Of a DNA stretch of 64,000 bases, positions 46,479-58,032 are shown piece after piece. Each line of letters opens with the position of its first letter. Position 1 is the stretch's first letter. Where the stretch lies: the NCBI GenBank assembly GCA_002483425.1, contig DLHW01000064.1:36610-100609 (forward strand), written 5' to 3'. The DNA comes from Methylococcaceae bacterium UBA7658 (GTDB lineage: Bacteria; Pseudomonadota; Gammaproteobacteria; Methylococcales; Methylomonadaceae). Below the pieces are notes generated by a model. The model did not search any database and was not told the DNA's origin. It saw only the letters and a program-made list of their open reading frames with translations. The position numbers and the translations under genes were made by a program.

Positions 46479-47087
46479 TTAAAGTTGGATTCCGGAGAAA
46501 GCCATAAAACCTAGCGCCATTAACCCTGCAGTGATAAAGGTTATGCCTAGCCCCTGAAGTGCGACCGGTATGTCACTGTATTTGAGTTTTTCTCTCACTC
46601 CCGCCATAACCGTGATCGCCAACGCCCATCCGAATCCACTTCCGATGCCGTAAACCACGCTCTCTGCAAACGTATAGTCGCGTTCGATCATGAATAAACT
46701 GCCGCCTAAAATCGCGCAGTTCACCGTAATTAACGGTAAGAAGATACCTAAAGCAAAATATAAGGCCGGAAAGAACTTATCCAATACCATTTCAAGAATT
46801 TGGACTAATGCCCCGATAACGCCGATACAGCTCAATAAGGCTAAAAAGCTTAAATCAACGCCTGTTATTCCCATCCACGCCAAGGCGTTTTCTTTTAACA
46901 GAGAATGGTAAACAAAATTGTTGGCTGGCACCGTAATCGCCTGCACCACCATAACGGCAATGCCTAACCCCATTGCCGTGGAGATCTTTTTAGACACCGC
47001 AATGAATGTGCACATACCTAAGAAAAAGGACAGCGCTAGGTTTTCGATGAAAACCGATTTAACGAATAAACTGATTAAACCTTCCAT
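46479..47087 (-). CDS. nqrE: Na+-translocating NADH:quinone reductase subunit E
   Basis: This 202-residue integral membrane protein has six hydrophobic helices and the Rnf-Nqr family half-helix motifs [14 protein letters not shown] and [14 protein letters not shown]. The Cys in each lines the intramembrane iron site shared with NqrD. NqrD and NqrE have inverted topologies and form the central electron path. Its ATG shares one base with the nqrD stop. Confidence 0.98.
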   Translation of the reverse strand: MEGLISLFVKSVFIENLALSFFLGMCTFIAVSKKISTAMGLGIAVMVVQAITVPANNFVYHSLLKENALAWMGITGVDLSFLALLSCIGVIGALVQILEMVLDKFFPALYFALGIFLPLITVNCAILGGSLFMIERDYTFAESVVYGIGSGFGWALAITVMAGVREKLKYSDIPVALQGLGITFITAGLMALGFMAFSGIQL

Positions 47088-47815
47088 TAGTGATGCGCTC
47101 CCACGCCATGTTCTCCCGCATCTTCACCGTGTGCAATAGCCATGATTTTAAAATCGTTAGCCTCTCTTTGTTCGGGTTTTAACTGACGCACCGCCCAAAT
47201 GATCAAGCCGATAATAAAAAACGCGCTGGGGGGTAACAACATTAAACCATTCGGCTCATACCAACCGCCGTCCTTCACCAGCTTAAAAACTTCGTAACCT
47301 AATAATTTGCCGGAACCCAAGGTTTCGCGGAAAAACGCCACAGTAATTAAAATTAAGCTATAGCCTGCGCCGTTGCCTATGCCATCGATAAAACTTTCTA
47401 ACGGCGGGTTTTTCATGGCGTAACCTTCGGCACGGCCCATAACGATACAGTTAGTAATGATCAAACCGACGAAAACCGATAATTGCTTGCTTATATCATA
47501 AGCGACCGCTTTTAAAATCTGATCGACTACGATAACCAACGATGCAATGATCGTCATCTGCACAATAATACGGATACTGCTGGGCGTATGGTTTCTCACC
47601 GCACTGATCGCTGCGCTGGAAAAAGCGGTTACCAAGGTTAACGCCAAAGCCATGATCAACGAAGTGGACATTTTGGATGTCACCGCCAAGGCGGAGCAAA
47701 TCCCAAGGACCTGCAGAGTAATCGGATTGTTATTGACTAACGGCTCAACTAATACTTTTTTGGTCTCATCGTTAAGAATTTTACTTTTTAAATCATCGCC
47801 AATTACCGCACTCAT
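47087..47815 (-). CDS. nqrD: Na+-translocating NADH:quinone reductase subunit D
   Basis: The 242-residue membrane subunit contains [14 protein letters not shown] and [20 protein letters not shown], the paired Cys-bearing motifs of the Rnf-Nqr family. [18 protein letters not shown] is a further conserved helix. The tail ([13 protein letters not shown]) is His-rich and longer than usual (the common length is about 210). The ATG overlaps the nqrC stop by 4 bases and the TAA shares a base with the nqrE start. Confidence 0.97.
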   Translation of the reverse strand: MSAVIGDDLKSKILNDETKKVLVEPLVNNNPITLQVLGICSALAVTSKMSTSLIMALALTLVTAFSSAAISAVRNHTPSSIRIIVQMTIIASLVIVVDQILKAVAYDISKQLSVFVGLIITNCIVMGRAEGYAMKNPPLESFIDGIGNGAGYSLILITVAFFRETLGSGKLLGYEVFKLVKDGGWYEPNGLMLLPPSAFFIIGLIIWAVRQLKPEQREANDFKIMAIAHGEDAGEHGVGAHH

Positions 47816-48726
47816 GACTTAGCCCTCTTCACTCTTACTTTACTTAAATACTTGGCAAAACCTTCTTTGCTCATCCAATAGCGCACCAGATTAGTCACGC
47901 CATTACTGGTTAAAGTAGCTCCCGCCAAACCATCCACTTGATATTGAGCGCCCATTTTTTCAGAATCTACGCTACCCTTAATTAAAGCGATTGCAGGTTC
48001 GCCAACATCGGCTTCTTCAATTTGCCCTTTATCCAGCGTAGGTTGATCGGTCTCTGCGAAGACTTTTTTGCCTTTCCAGAGAGCCCGCCATTTTGGATTA
48101 ACGACTTCCCCACCTAACCCGGGCGTTTCCGCTTGATCGTAGAAGTTAATACTTTGAATAGTTTGACCATCGGGTTCTAACGATAAGAATCCGTACAGCG
48201 TTGACCACAAACCGTAACCGCTAACCGGCAAAATAATAGACTTAACTTCGCCGCCTTCTTTCACCAGATAAACTTTGGCGACTTTGGCTTTCGCGCGGAT
48301 ATGGGCAATATCCTTTTCTTTAGGAATCGCTATATTTTGTTTCGGATCTTTGGCCGCTTTCCGTTGATCGTACTCTTCGATATTCATGTTCTCAACATAA
48401 TCGCCGGTTTCAATATCAACAAGTTTAGCTTCGATTTTGTCTGCGAATGCTTTATCTATATCGGCGCCTTCTTCCAATAAACCGGCAACATCAAGAATGT
48501 TCTTCTTCATATCGAGGTTTTTGTTATAGGCTTGCAACGGTTTTAAAGCCACTGCGCCGAAGGACACCAATACCGCACAAACCAAACATAAAGCCACGGC
48601 AATCGCGATAGTTTTTTCCAAACTATCGTTACCCATAGCCAAAACTTTATTTTTATAGGCGCTAAACTTTTGATAATGTTTGCAATTATCAAGCTTTGCC
48701 TGGAAATTTTTTATCGCTTCAGGCAT
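47812..48726 (-). CDS. nqrC: Na+-translocating NADH:quinone reductase subunit C
   Basis: The 304-residue protein has one membrane helix (about 38-60) and a periplasmic FMN domain. [13 protein letters not shown] contains the Thr (T271) that carries covalent FMN, attached by ApbE in known systems. ETPGLGGEV is the other family block. The N-terminus is about 30 residues longer than in Vibrio NqrC (a Lys/Asn-rich cytoplasmic extension). It overlaps nqrB by 8 bases and nqrD by 4. No apbE gene is in the window. Confidence 0.97.
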   Translation of the reverse strand: MPEAIKNFQAKLDNCKHYQKFSAYKNKVLAMGNDSLEKTIAIAVALCLVCAVLVSFGAVALKPLQAYNKNLDMKKNILDVAGLLEEGADIDKAFADKIEAKLVDIETGDYVENMNIEEYDQRKAAKDPKQNIAIPKEKDIAHIRAKAKVAKVYLVKEGGEVKSIILPVSGYGLWSTLYGFLSLEPDGQTIQSINFYDQAETPGLGGEVVNPKWRALWKGKKVFAETDQPTLDKGQIEEADVGEPAIALIKGSVDSEKMGAQYQVDGLAGATLTSNGVTNLVRYWMSKEGFAKYLSKVRVKRAKS

Positions 48727-49917
48727 GACGTTTCATCCTTCTTCTGATATTAGCTTGCATGACGAAATAATCGATGATGGGTGCAAACATATTGGAAAAC
48801 AAAATGGCCAACATGATGCCTTCAGGGAACGCCGGATTGACCACGCGAATCAACACCGTCATGAAACCGACTAGACAACCGAAGATCCAGCGCCCGGTGT
48901 TGGTCATGGCTGCGGACACCGGATCGGTGGCCATATAAACCATGCCGAAAGCGAAGCCGCCCATCGTTAAATGCCAGTACCACGGAATGGAAAACATCGG
49001 ATTGGTGTCGCTGCCGATAACATTGAAGAGAATCGAAGTTCCTGCCATACCCAAAAACACGCCGCCCATAATCCGGTACGAAGCGATTCTGGTATAGAGC
49101 AGAAACGCCGCGCCTATTAAACACGCCAACGTCGAGGTTTCCCCCAAACAACCCGGCTCAAAACCTAAAAAGGATTTTATCCAAGAATAATTCGCTTCAT
49201 AAACCGCTTCCAAACCGCCGTTAGCGGCTAACCCCAAAGGCGTCGCCGCGGTATAGCCATCAACCGCAACCCATACCGAGTCACCCGTCATGGCGGCGGG
49301 GTAAGCAAAATATAAGAAAGCACGTCCGGTTAACGCTGGATTCAGAAAGTTTTTTCCCGTGCCGCCGAAAACTTCTTTACCGATAACGATACCAAAAGAA
49401 ATACCTAATCCTACCTGCCATAACGGGATGTCAGGCGGCAAGATGAGCGCATAAAGCATTGACGAAACAAGAAAACCTTCGTTGACTTCATGACCACGCA
49501 CCGTGGCAAACAACACTTCCCACACCCCGCCCACCGCTAATGTAACGATGTAGACAGGAAAGAAATATAATGCGCCATGCATGATGTTCGCCAGCGGGTT
49601 CATCGGGTTGTAGCCAAACCACATAAACCAATCGCGCCAATTGGAAACTTGCTTCGCACCCATGACTTCCATGGCGTGATTCGCCTGATAGCCGGTGTTG
49701 TAAATTGCCATTAGCACACAGAAAAAAGTCGCAATAACGACAAACGTCATCGTCCGCTTTAAATCGTTTCCATCCCGGATATGAGTAGCGCCGCGCGTCA
49801 CAGTAGGCGGCGTGTACAAAAAGGTATCCACCATTTCGTACAAACCGAAATATTTTTCATACTTCCCGCCGTTTGTAAAATGCGGCTCAATTTTGTCCAA
49901 AAAATCTCTGGCCGACA

Positions 49918-49918
<1 letters not shown>
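48719..49918 (-). CDS. nqrB: Na+-translocating NADH:quinone reductase subunit B
   Basis: The 399-residue subunit has about ten membrane helices and the NqrB/RnfD fold. VDGYTAATPLGLA holds the Thr (T226) for covalent FMN; the usual SGAT is here TAAT, keeping the Thr. KEVFGGTGKNFLNPALTGRAF, then GGFAFGMVYMATDPVSAA, are the conserved riboflavin and quinone-side helices. It forms the Na+ path. The ATG shares one base with the nqrA stop. Confidence 0.97.
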
Positions 49919-51387
<1,469 letters not shown>

Positions 51388-51466
51388 TCATTTTCTCAAC
51401 CTCGAACACGGCTCAACGAGTTAACAAGGTGTTTAAGAAAATAACCGTAAGCCATCGTTCGCATAA

Positions 51467-51495
51467 AAAAAACCAGCTGCAAAGGCTGGTTTTTT
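51467..51495 (-). terminator. Rho-independent terminator after tRNA-Leu
   Basis: AAAAAACCAGC is followed by a 7-base loop and GCTGGTTTTTT in mirror image on both strands, giving an 11-bp stem (51467-51477 with 51485-51495) flanked by A and T runs. It lies 15 bases after the tRNA-Leu 3' end and separates it from nqrA. Confidence 0.88.
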
Positions 51496-51509
51496 CGAAC
51501 TTAATCAAT

Positions 51510-51594
51510 TGGTACCGATGGCCGGATTTGAACCGGCACGACTTGCGTCACCACCCCCTCAAGATGGCGTGTCTACCAATTTCACCACATCGGC
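51510..51594 (-). tRNA. leuU: tRNA-Leu (anticodon GAG)
   Basis: The minus strand folds as an 85-base class II tRNA. The acceptor stem is GCCGATG with CATCGGT followed by an encoded CCA. The D arm contains AATTGGTAGACACGC, the anticodon loop is CTTGAGG (GAG), a long variable arm follows, and the T arm contains GGTTCAAATCC. The sequence closely resembles E. coli leuU. Its place just after secG is conserved in gammaproteobacteria. Confidence 0.97.
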
Positions 51595-51602
51595 ATAATC
51601 AA

Positions 51603-52169
51603 TTACTTTTTCTTTTTAATAGCTTTTTTAGCAACTGGCTCTGCTTTTTTCGGTTCTTCTTTGATCTCAGATTCTTTTTCTTCCACAACTGGATTGTCGG
51701 CCTGAGGAACAACCTCTTGCACTGGAGCCCTATCAGCTGCCGCAGGAGGCGCTGGCGCCGCTGTTACCGGCTGTCCGGCTGGAGCAGGCGGCACCACAAC
51801 CGTACTTTCTTTGCCGTCCGCCTGAGGTGGCATCGGCAGACTTTCTTTAAGCGCAGCATTCCCAACATTAGGTAAACCAGAATCGGAACTTTCTTTTTCG
51901 ACGGCAGGCGTAGCCATAAAATCCGCAGCAGGGGTGGTTTTATTGCCATTCAGCCACGCAAGACCCAAGCTCGTAACAAAGAACATCGTTGCCAAAATAG
52001 CCGTGGTGCGGGACAAAAACGATGCCGCACCTTGCGCGCCGAACACCGACCCGGAAGCGCCGCCACCGAATGTTGCGCCCGCATCCGCACCCTTACCTTG
52101 CTGCATTAAAATCAAGCCGATGATGCCCAAGCCCAGCAGTATATGAATTACAATAATTGCCTGATACAT
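51603..52169 (-). CDS. secG: Preprotein translocase subunit SecG with long C-terminal tail
   Basis: The first 80 residues are a normal SecG: a first membrane helix ([20 protein letters not shown]), the conserved [20 protein letters not shown] and [17 protein letters not shown] loop, then a second helix. The total of 188 residues is well above the usual 110. The extra tail is rich in Pro, Ala, Glu and Lys and ends [15 protein letters not shown], so it is probably disordered in the cytoplasm or periplasm. SecG speeds protein export by SecYEG. It lies 18 bases after tpiA and 8 bases before tRNA-Leu. Confidence 0.95.
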   Translation of the reverse strand: MYQAIIVIHILLGLGIIGLILMQQGKGADAGATFGGGASGSVFGAQGAASFLSRTTAILATMFFVTSLGLAWLNGNKTTPAADFMATPAVEKESSDSGLPNVGNAALKESLPMPPQADGKESTVVVPPAPAGQPVTAAPAPPAAADRAPVQEVVPQADNPVVEEKESEIKEEPKKAEPVAKKAIKKKK

Positions 52170-52187
52170 AATTTAAGTTTTTATGCT

Positions 52188-52934
52188 TTAAACCGAATAA
52201 TAAATTTTTAAAAAGGACTCTGCATCCAAAGACGCACCACCAATAAGCCCACCGTCGATATCAGGCATGGCGAACAAACCTTTCGCATTTTCAGGCTTGG
52301 CGCTGCCGCCGTAAAGGATTTGGATGTTCTCGGCGACCGTTTGGTCTTTGGCAGCCATATATTGCCTTATAAAACAGTGCGCTTCTTGCGCCTGTTCGTC
52401 GGTGGCCGTCCTACCGGTGCCGATAGCCCAAACCGGCTCGTAGGCAATAACGGCATTATTAAAACCGGCAATACCGGCGGCAGCCACAACAGCATCAAGC
52501 TGAGCAGTGAGCACGTCGAAAGTTTTTTCTTGCTCCCTTTCCTCAAGGGTTTCGCCAATACACAAAACGGGAATAATGCCCTGGTCTTGGGCCTGGCAAA
52601 AACGCGCGGCAACGGACTGGTCGGTATCGCCGTAATAGGTGCGGCGCTCGGAATGACCGACCAAAGCATATTTACAACCGTATTCTTTCAGCATGGCGGC
52701 GGAGACTTCGCCGGTGTAGGCGCCTGACGGTTTGTCCGCCACATTCTGCGAACCAAATCCCAAGCGGGTATTTTTAACGATTTGCCCGATCTCATTCAGG
52801 AAAACATAAGGCACACAGACGGCAATGTCGGCAACATCTTCGCCTAAGCCCGCGATAATGCCTTTCGCTAATGATTCCGCACTGCTGCGAGTGCCGTTCA
52901 TTTTCCAATTTCCTAACACCAGTGACCGACGCAT
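52188..52934 (-). CDS. tpiA: Triosephosphate isomerase
   Basis: From the ATG at 52934 (GGGGAG upstream) the protein has 248 residues, the usual length. GNWKMNG holds substrate-binding Lys11, VGHSERR the electrophile His94, and AYEPVWAIGTG the catalytic base Glu166; YGGSAKPENA is the phosphate-binding end. It interconverts dihydroxyacetone phosphate and glyceraldehyde 3-phosphate. An in-frame start 19 codons upstream would run into the end of glmM and is not needed. Confidence 0.98.
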   Translation of the reverse strand: MRRSLVLGNWKMNGTRSSAESLAKGIIAGLGEDVADIAVCVPYVFLNEIGQIVKNTRLGFGSQNVADKPSGAYTGEVSAAMLKEYGCKYALVGHSERRTYYGDTDQSVAARFCQAQDQGIIPVLCIGETLEEREQEKTFDVLTAQLDAVVAAAGIAGFNNAVIAYEPVWAIGTGRTATDEQAQEAHCFIRQYMAAKDQTVAENIQILYGGSAKPENAKGLFAMPDIDGGLIGGASLDAESFLKIYYSV

Positions 52935-52987
52935 CGCTCTCCCCAAAATGATTAAACCGCTTATATTATAATGTAATGCTTGTATAT

Positions 52988-54328
52988 TCAAGCATCGACT
53001 GCTTTAGCCACGCTTTCCGCCAACTGATTGGCGTAATTGTTTACTTTATCCTCATATAATCCTTCAACCATGACGCGGATCAACGGCTCAGTCCCGGACG
53101 CCCTTAACAGCACCCGGCCGGAATTACCTAACTTCTTTTCAACGTCTTTGACCGCCTTCTGGATCGTCTCGTTGCCGTCAAGATCATGTTTTATTTTGGT
53201 TTTAATGTTCAATAAAACTTGGGGATATTTTGTCATCCCGGATTTCAGCTCATGCAAATTCTTTCCAGTGTGTTGCATTTCCGCAATGACTTGCAAGGCG
53301 GAGATAATCCCGTCCCCGGTCGTGGTTTTATCCAGGCAGATGATATGACCTGAGTTTTCTCCGCCCAGAATGCCTTTATTTTCGAGCAAAAGCTCCATGA
53401 CATAGCGATCGCCAACCTTCGCCCGTAACAGATTGACGCCCAATTGTTTTAAGGCGTGCTCCATCCCGAGATTGGTCATGAGCGTACCGACCACAGGACC
53501 GCTTAGCTCTTTAGCTTCCAGTTTAGATTTAGCGATGATGTAGATAAGTTCGTCGCCGTCGACGATTTCGCCTTTATGATCGACCATAATCAGCCGGTCG
53601 CCGTCACCGTCCAAGGCGATACCCAAATCCGCCCGGTACGCCAGCACGGTCTCCGCCAATTTTTGCGGATTGGTCGCACCGCATTCGTCGTTGATATTAA
53701 GACCATTCGGATCGACGCCAACGGAAAAGACTTCGGCCCCGATTTCGCTAAAAACATGCGGCGCGATATGATAAGTAGCGCCATGCGCGCAATCGACAAC
53801 AATGCGCAAGCCGTCAAAATCAAGACGTGTCGGCACACTGGCCTTACAAAATTCGATATACCTGCCCGCAGCGTCATCGATGCGTTTCGCCTTACCCAAA
53901 TTGGCGGACTCCACGGTCGTCATCGGCGCATCGATAAAATGTTCAATTTCTTCTTCTATTTCATCCGCCAATTTGGTCCCGTGAACGGAAAAAAATTTGA
54001 CGCCGTTGTCGTAATACGGATTGTGCGAAGCGCTGATAACAATACCGGCCTGCGCCCGCAAAGTGCGGGTAAGATAAGCAACACCCGGCGTCGGCATGGG
54101 ACCCAGCAAACGGGTATCCACACCGGCGGCGGTAAGGCCTGCCTCTAATGCGGATTCGAACATATAGCCGGAAATACGGGTATCTTTCCCGACCAGTACA
54201 AAATCATGCCCGCCTTTTGCGAACACTTGCCCAGCCGCCCATCCTAACTTCAACAAAAAATCGGCGGTAATGGGATACTCGCCGACTTTACCCCTGATAC
54301 CGTCCGTACCAAAATACTTTTTCGCCAT
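52988..54328 (-). CDS. glmM: Phosphoglucosamine mutase
   Basis: The 446-residue product begins [37 protein letters not shown] holds the phospho-Ser (Ser101), [13 protein letters not shown] the Mg2+ loop, [10 protein letters not shown] the sugar-binding loop and [14 protein letters not shown] the phosphate-binding end. It converts glucosamine 6-phosphate to the 1-phosphate for UDP-GlcNAc, feeding peptidoglycan and LPS. It directly follows ftsH across 96 bases; folP, often found between them, is absent. Confidence 0.98.
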   Translation of the reverse strand: MAKKYFGTDGIRGKVGEYPITADFLLKLGWAAGQVFAKGGHDFVLVGKDTRISGYMFESALEAGLTAAGVDTRLLGPMPTPGVAYLTRTLRAQAGIVISASHNPYYDNGVKFFSVHGTKLADEIEEEIEHFIDAPMTTVESANLGKAKRIDDAAGRYIEFCKASVPTRLDFDGLRIVVDCAHGATYHIAPHVFSEIGAEVFSVGVDPNGLNINDECGATNPQKLAETVLAYRADLGIALDGDGDRLIMVDHKGEIVDGDELIYIIAKSKLEAKELSGPVVGTLMTNLGMEHALKQLGVNLLRAKVGDRYVMELLLENKGILGGENSGHIICLDKTTTGDGIISALQVIAEMQHTGKNLHELKSGMTKYPQVLLNIKTKIKHDLDGNETIQKAVKDVEKKLGNSGRVLLRASGTEPLIRVMVEGLYEDKVNNYANQLAESVAKAVDA

Positions 54329-54366
54329 CTTTCAGCCTGGTAAAACGTAAAATACGATAAAAATAA

Positions 54367-54396
54367 AAAAGGAGAGATCAACGACCCCTCCTCTTT
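54367..54396 (-). terminator. Possible terminator between ftsH and glmM
   Basis: On the minus strand AAAGAGGAG can pair with CTCCTTTTT (one G-U pair) around a 13-base loop, followed by TATTTTTATC. It would weaken read-through from ftsH into glmM. The stem is AT-rich at its foot, so strength is uncertain. Confidence 0.5.
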
Positions 54397-54424
54397 GAGT
54401 AAGTAAACAATAACTAAATAATAA

Positions 54425-56341
54425 CTAAGCGGCGCCACCCATTGACTGTCCGGCTTTTATTTCGCTATCCTTTTCATTTGCATTATCCACTTCGGCTCCG
54501 CCGCGAGGCGGCATGTCTTCCCAGCCTTCTGGACTTTTTACCGGCCTTTTCGCCATCAGGTCGTCTATTTGATGCCTATCTATAGTTTCATACTTCATTA
54601 AAGCATCAGACATCGAATGCAGTATGTCTATGTTGCCCTTAAGTATCTTTTCGGCGCGCTCGTAGTTTCTATCAATGATCGCACGAATTTCTTCATCGAT
54701 AGTATGGGACGTTTCGTCGGCAACGCTTTTATGCTGAGTGACCGAACGTCCCAGAAATACCTCGCCTTCTTCCTCACTATAAGCCAAAGGACCGAGACGT
54801 TGCGATAAACCCCATTTCGTCACCATATTCCGCGCCAATTCGGTAGCTCTTTCGATGTCATTGGAGGCGCCGGTACTGACCTGTTCCCAACCAAAAATAA
54901 TTTCTTCCGCGATTCGTCCGCCGTAAAGACTCGAAATCATGCTGTCGAGCTTTTGCTTACTGGCGCTGTATTGGTCCCGTTCCGGTAAAAACATGGTAAC
55001 GCCTAGCGCCCTTCCTCGCGGCATGATACTAACCTTATAAACCGGATCATGCTCGGGGACTAAACGGCCCACAATAGCATGTCCCGCTTCATGATAAGCC
55101 GTCATTCTCTTTTCTTTTTCATCCATGACCATCGTACGGCGCTCGGCACCCATGATCAGCTTGTCCTTTGCCTTCTCTAAATCGGCCATACTCACTAACC
55201 GCTTATTCACTCGGGCTGCGAATAACGCCGCTTCGTTGACTAAATTGGCTAAATCGGCCCCGGAAAACCCAGGGGTGCCTTGTGCGACATATTTGATTTG
55301 TATGTCGTCGGCGACTGGTACTTTTTTCAAATGCACATTTAAGATTTGCTCCCGGCCTTTGACATCGGGCAAACCGACCGTGACCTGACGATCAAAACGG
55401 CCAGGCCGTAATAAAGCCTTATCCAATACATCGGGCCGGTTGGTCGCGGCAATCACGATGATGCCTTCGTTGCCTTCGAATCCGTCCATCTCAACCAGCA
55501 ACTGATTTAAGGTTTGTTCGCGCTCGTCGTTACCGCCGCCCAAACCGGCGCCGCGCTGACGGCCTACCGCGTCTATTTCGTCGATAAAGATGATGCACGG
55601 CGCATGTTTCTTAGCTTGCTCGAACATGTCTCTAACCCTGGAAGCGCCAACGCCGACGAACATTTCGACAAAATCAGAGCCTGAAATAGTAAAAAACGGT
55701 ACTTTCGCTTCGCCGGCAATTGCCCTGGCTAATAAGGTTTTACCTGTTCCCGGCGGACCTATCATTAGCGCGCCGCGCGGAATTTTGCCGCCTAATCGTT
55801 GATATTTAGCCGGGTCTTTTAAGAAATCAACCATTTCCACGACCTCTTCCTTGGCTTCATCGCAACCGGCTACGTCGGCGAAGGTTACTTTAATTTGGTT
55901 TTCCTCGAGCATCCTGGCTTTGCTTTTACCGAAGCTCAACGCGCCTCGTCCGCCGGCGCCTCCGCCTTGCATCTGCCGCATAAAGAAAACCCAAACAGCA
56001 ATCAAGAGCAACATCGGGCCGAAAGAAATCAGCAGTTGCATTAACATGGAAGGCTGCTCGGGCGGAACCGCCTTAATATCAACGCCATTAGCCAGCAAAT
56101 CGTCAACTAAATGAGAATCGGTAGGCGCATAGGTTTTGAAGGATTGACCGCTTTGAAACGTTCCTTTTACGATGTGTTCGTCAATTGTAACTTTTTGCAC
56201 TTGCCCGGCTTTTACCGCTTCGATAAATTGAGAATAGGACAGTTGCGACGAATCCCCCCGCTCACCCTGAGTTCCGAAATTATTAAATACGGACATTAAA
56301 ACTACTGCGATAATGACCCACAGAACTATATTTTTCATCAT
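54425..56341 (-). CDS. ftsH: ATP-dependent zinc metalloprotease FtsH
   Basis: From the ATG at 56341 the protein has 638 residues ([20 protein letters not shown]), like E. coli FtsH; a GTG 3 codons upstream is also open. Two membrane helices flank a periplasmic domain (to about residue 120). The AAA+ module has [32 protein letters not shown] and the pore loop [20 protein letters not shown]. The protease domain has HEAGH (zinc) near residue 410. It degrades membrane proteins, LpxC and sigma-32 in known bacteria. It follows rlmE on the same strand. Confidence 0.98.
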   Translation of the reverse strand: MMKNIVLWVIIAVVLMSVFNNFGTQGERGDSSQLSYSQFIEAVKAGQVQKVTIDEHIVKGTFQSGQSFKTYAPTDSHLVDDLLANGVDIKAVPPEQPSMLMQLLISFGPMLLLIAVWVFFMRQMQGGGAGGRGALSFGKSKARMLEENQIKVTFADVAGCDEAKEEVVEMVDFLKDPAKYQRLGGKIPRGALMIGPPGTGKTLLARAIAGEAKVPFFTISGSDFVEMFVGVGASRVRDMFEQAKKHAPCIIFIDEIDAVGRQRGAGLGGGNDEREQTLNQLLVEMDGFEGNEGIIVIAATNRPDVLDKALLRPGRFDRQVTVGLPDVKGREQILNVHLKKVPVADDIQIKYVAQGTPGFSGADLANLVNEAALFAARVNKRLVSMADLEKAKDKLIMGAERRTMVMDEKEKRMTAYHEAGHAIVGRLVPEHDPVYKVSIMPRGRALGVTMFLPERDQYSASKQKLDSMISSLYGGRIAEEIIFGWEQVSTGASNDIERATELARNMVTKWGLSQRLGPLAYSEEEGEVFLGRSVTQHKSVADETSHTIDEEIRAIIDRNYERAEKILKGNIDILHSMSDALMKYETIDRHQIDDLMAKRPVKSPEGWEDMPPRGGAEVDNANEKDSEIKAGQSMGGAA

Positions 56342-56481
56342 CTCATTCACTACACACCCCAGACCTGAACGGCTCGGTTAAAAACAGCTTTCATTATATC
56401 AGGATACATCGCCCCTGACCGTTACCTCTAACAAACTTGCTCAAGCTTACATCTTGGCAATGACATGGGGATGGTTTGCGC

Positions 56482-57099
56482 TTATTTAAAGCCCCTAGCC
56501 AAAATATACACCTCATTGCTTCTTGGTCTTGAAGCTTTCGGTTTTCTGATCACGACTTTTTCAAAATGATTTTGCACCTCCCGGTGGAAAGCTTCGAAAC
56601 CTTCCCCTTGGAACACTTTAACCAGGAAAGCACCGCCTTTCGTTAATAGCGCCTTGGCCGTATCCAATGCTAACTCGCATAAATACATAGCATTGGGTTG
56701 GTCGACGCCTTTATTGCCGCTCATATTAGGCGCCATATCGGAGAGCACTAGATCAATACCACCTTCATCGAGTATCAAGTTAAGCATTTGCCAAACAGAA
56801 TCTTCGCGAAAATCGCCTTGAATAAACTCAACGCCGTCAATCGGATCCATCGGTAAAATATCCAATGCAATCAACTTACTTTTTTTACCCAAAATGGGCC
56901 TGATCCATTGCGACCAGCCGCCAGGCGCAGCGCCCAAGTCAAGCACACTCATTCCCGGCTTGATAAACCTGTCCTTTTCCTGGATTTCCTTGAGCTTGAA
57001 CACGGCGCGCGAACGGTAACCTTGCGCTTGCGCCAATTTGACATATTCGTCTTCAAAGTGCTCCTGCATCCAGCGGCCGCTGCTTTTACTCCGGCTCAT
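56482..57099 (-). CDS. rlmE: 23S rRNA 2'-O-methyltransferase RlmE (FtsJ)
   Basis: The 205-residue protein has the complete RrmJ pattern: [20 protein letters not shown] (catalytic Lys), [12 protein letters not shown] (AdoMet loop), [13 protein letters not shown] (catalytic Asp) and [14 protein letters not shown] (second Lys). It methylates U2552 of 23S rRNA. It is divergent from yhbY, with 45 bases between their starts, and precedes ftsH, the standard order in gammaproteobacteria. Confidence 0.98.
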   Translation of the reverse strand: MSRSKSSGRWMQEHFEDEYVKLAQAQGYRSRAVFKLKEIQEKDRFIKPGMSVLDLGAAPGGWSQWIRPILGKKSKLIALDILPMDPIDGVEFIQGDFREDSVWQMLNLILDEGGIDLVLSDMAPNMSGNKGVDQPNAMYLCELALDTAKALLTKGGAFLVKVFQGEGFEAFHREVQNHFEKVVIRKPKASRPRSNEVYILARGFK

Positions 57100-57144
57100 A
57101 ACGCTAGTTTAGGGTAAAATATAGCTTTAATCAGGTATAACATT

Positions 57145-57411
57145 ATGGATTCCGCAAGCAAGAAAAAACTTAAAGCGTACGCTCACAACTTAAAACCGGT
57201 CGTTATCATCGGGCAAGCCGGACTCACCGATGCCGTACTGGCGGAAACCGTAATCGCTTTGGATCATCATGAACTGATTAAAGTAAAGATCCGCGCCGAA
57301 CGCGACGAAAGAAAAGAAATTTGCAGGCAACTCTGCGTTAAAACAGGGGCGGATTTGATTCAAACCATCGGTCAAATTGGAGTTTTATACCGACTTAACC
57401 CAAAGAAATAA
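57145..57411 (+). CDS. yhbY: Ribosome assembly RNA-binding protein YhbY (CRM domain)
   Basis: The 88-residue product KAYAHNLKPVVIIGQAGLTD is a single CRM domain with the GxxG-like loop, as in YhbY, which binds the pre-50S subunit. ATG 57145 is preceded by AGG. It is divergent from rlmE; a TAAAATA box between them (57115-57121) could serve as a -10 element. It is convergent with greA, 18 bases away. Confidence 0.95.
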   Translation: MDSASKKKLKAYAHNLKPVVIIGQAGLTDAVLAETVIALDHHELIKVKIRAERDERKEICRQLCVKTGADLIQTIGQIGVLYRLNPKK

Positions 57412-57429
57412 CCGCCTTCATTCTATCGA

Positions 57430-57906
57430 TTACACATATTCGACCGAAATAATCTCATACTCCACATCTCCGCCTGGAGCTTTTACGATAACGGTGTCGC
57501 CTTCCTGCTTCCCGATGAGCGCCCTGGCAATCGGCGAACCGATGGAAATGCGGCCTTCTTTAATGTTGGCCTCGTCTTCGCCTACGATTTGGTAGGTTAC
57601 TTTTTTCTCCGAATCCATATCTTCAATTGCAACGGTGGCGCCAAATACCACTTTGCCGTTCGCATCGACTTTTGTCACGTCGATAATCTGAGCGTTAGAC
57701 AGCTTGGATTCAATCTCCGCTATACGGCCTTCGGCAAAACTTTGCTGTTCCCGCGCGGCATGATATTCGGCATTCTCCTTCAAATCGCCATGTTCTCGAG
57801 CGGAAGCTATCGCCGCGATAATTCTTGGCCGCACGACCGATTTTAGCTCTTCCAGTTCCGCTCTTAGCTTTTCCGCGCCGTTAACGGTCAATGGTACTTT
57901 ATTCAT
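57430..57906 (-). CDS. greA: Transcription elongation factor GreA
   Basis: The 158-residue protein has the N-terminal coiled coil [20 protein letters not shown] with acidic tip ([15 protein letters not shown]), which reaches into the RNA polymerase channel to stimulate cleavage of backtracked RNA. The C-terminal FKBP-like domain ends [18 protein letters not shown]. It lies 126 bases after carB on the same strand, the carA-carB-greA order of many gammaproteobacteria. Confidence 0.98.
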   Translation of the reverse strand: MNKVPLTVNGAEKLRAELEELKSVVRPRIIAAIASAREHGDLKENAEYHAAREQQSFAEGRIAEIESKLSNAQIIDVTKVDANGKVVFGATVAIEDMDSEKKVTYQIVGEDEANIKEGRISIGSPIARALIGKQEGDTVIVKAPGGDVEYEIISVEYV

Positions 57907-58032
57907 TTAATCAAACTACTCCAAACTATTTAACTTGCTTATTCTTAAATATGTTATTAAAGCCTCTAAAACAGCTATTGTTATAGCGTACAACGGCGAT
58001 TCTAATCCGGCGAAGAATTTTTCAAACCCGCA

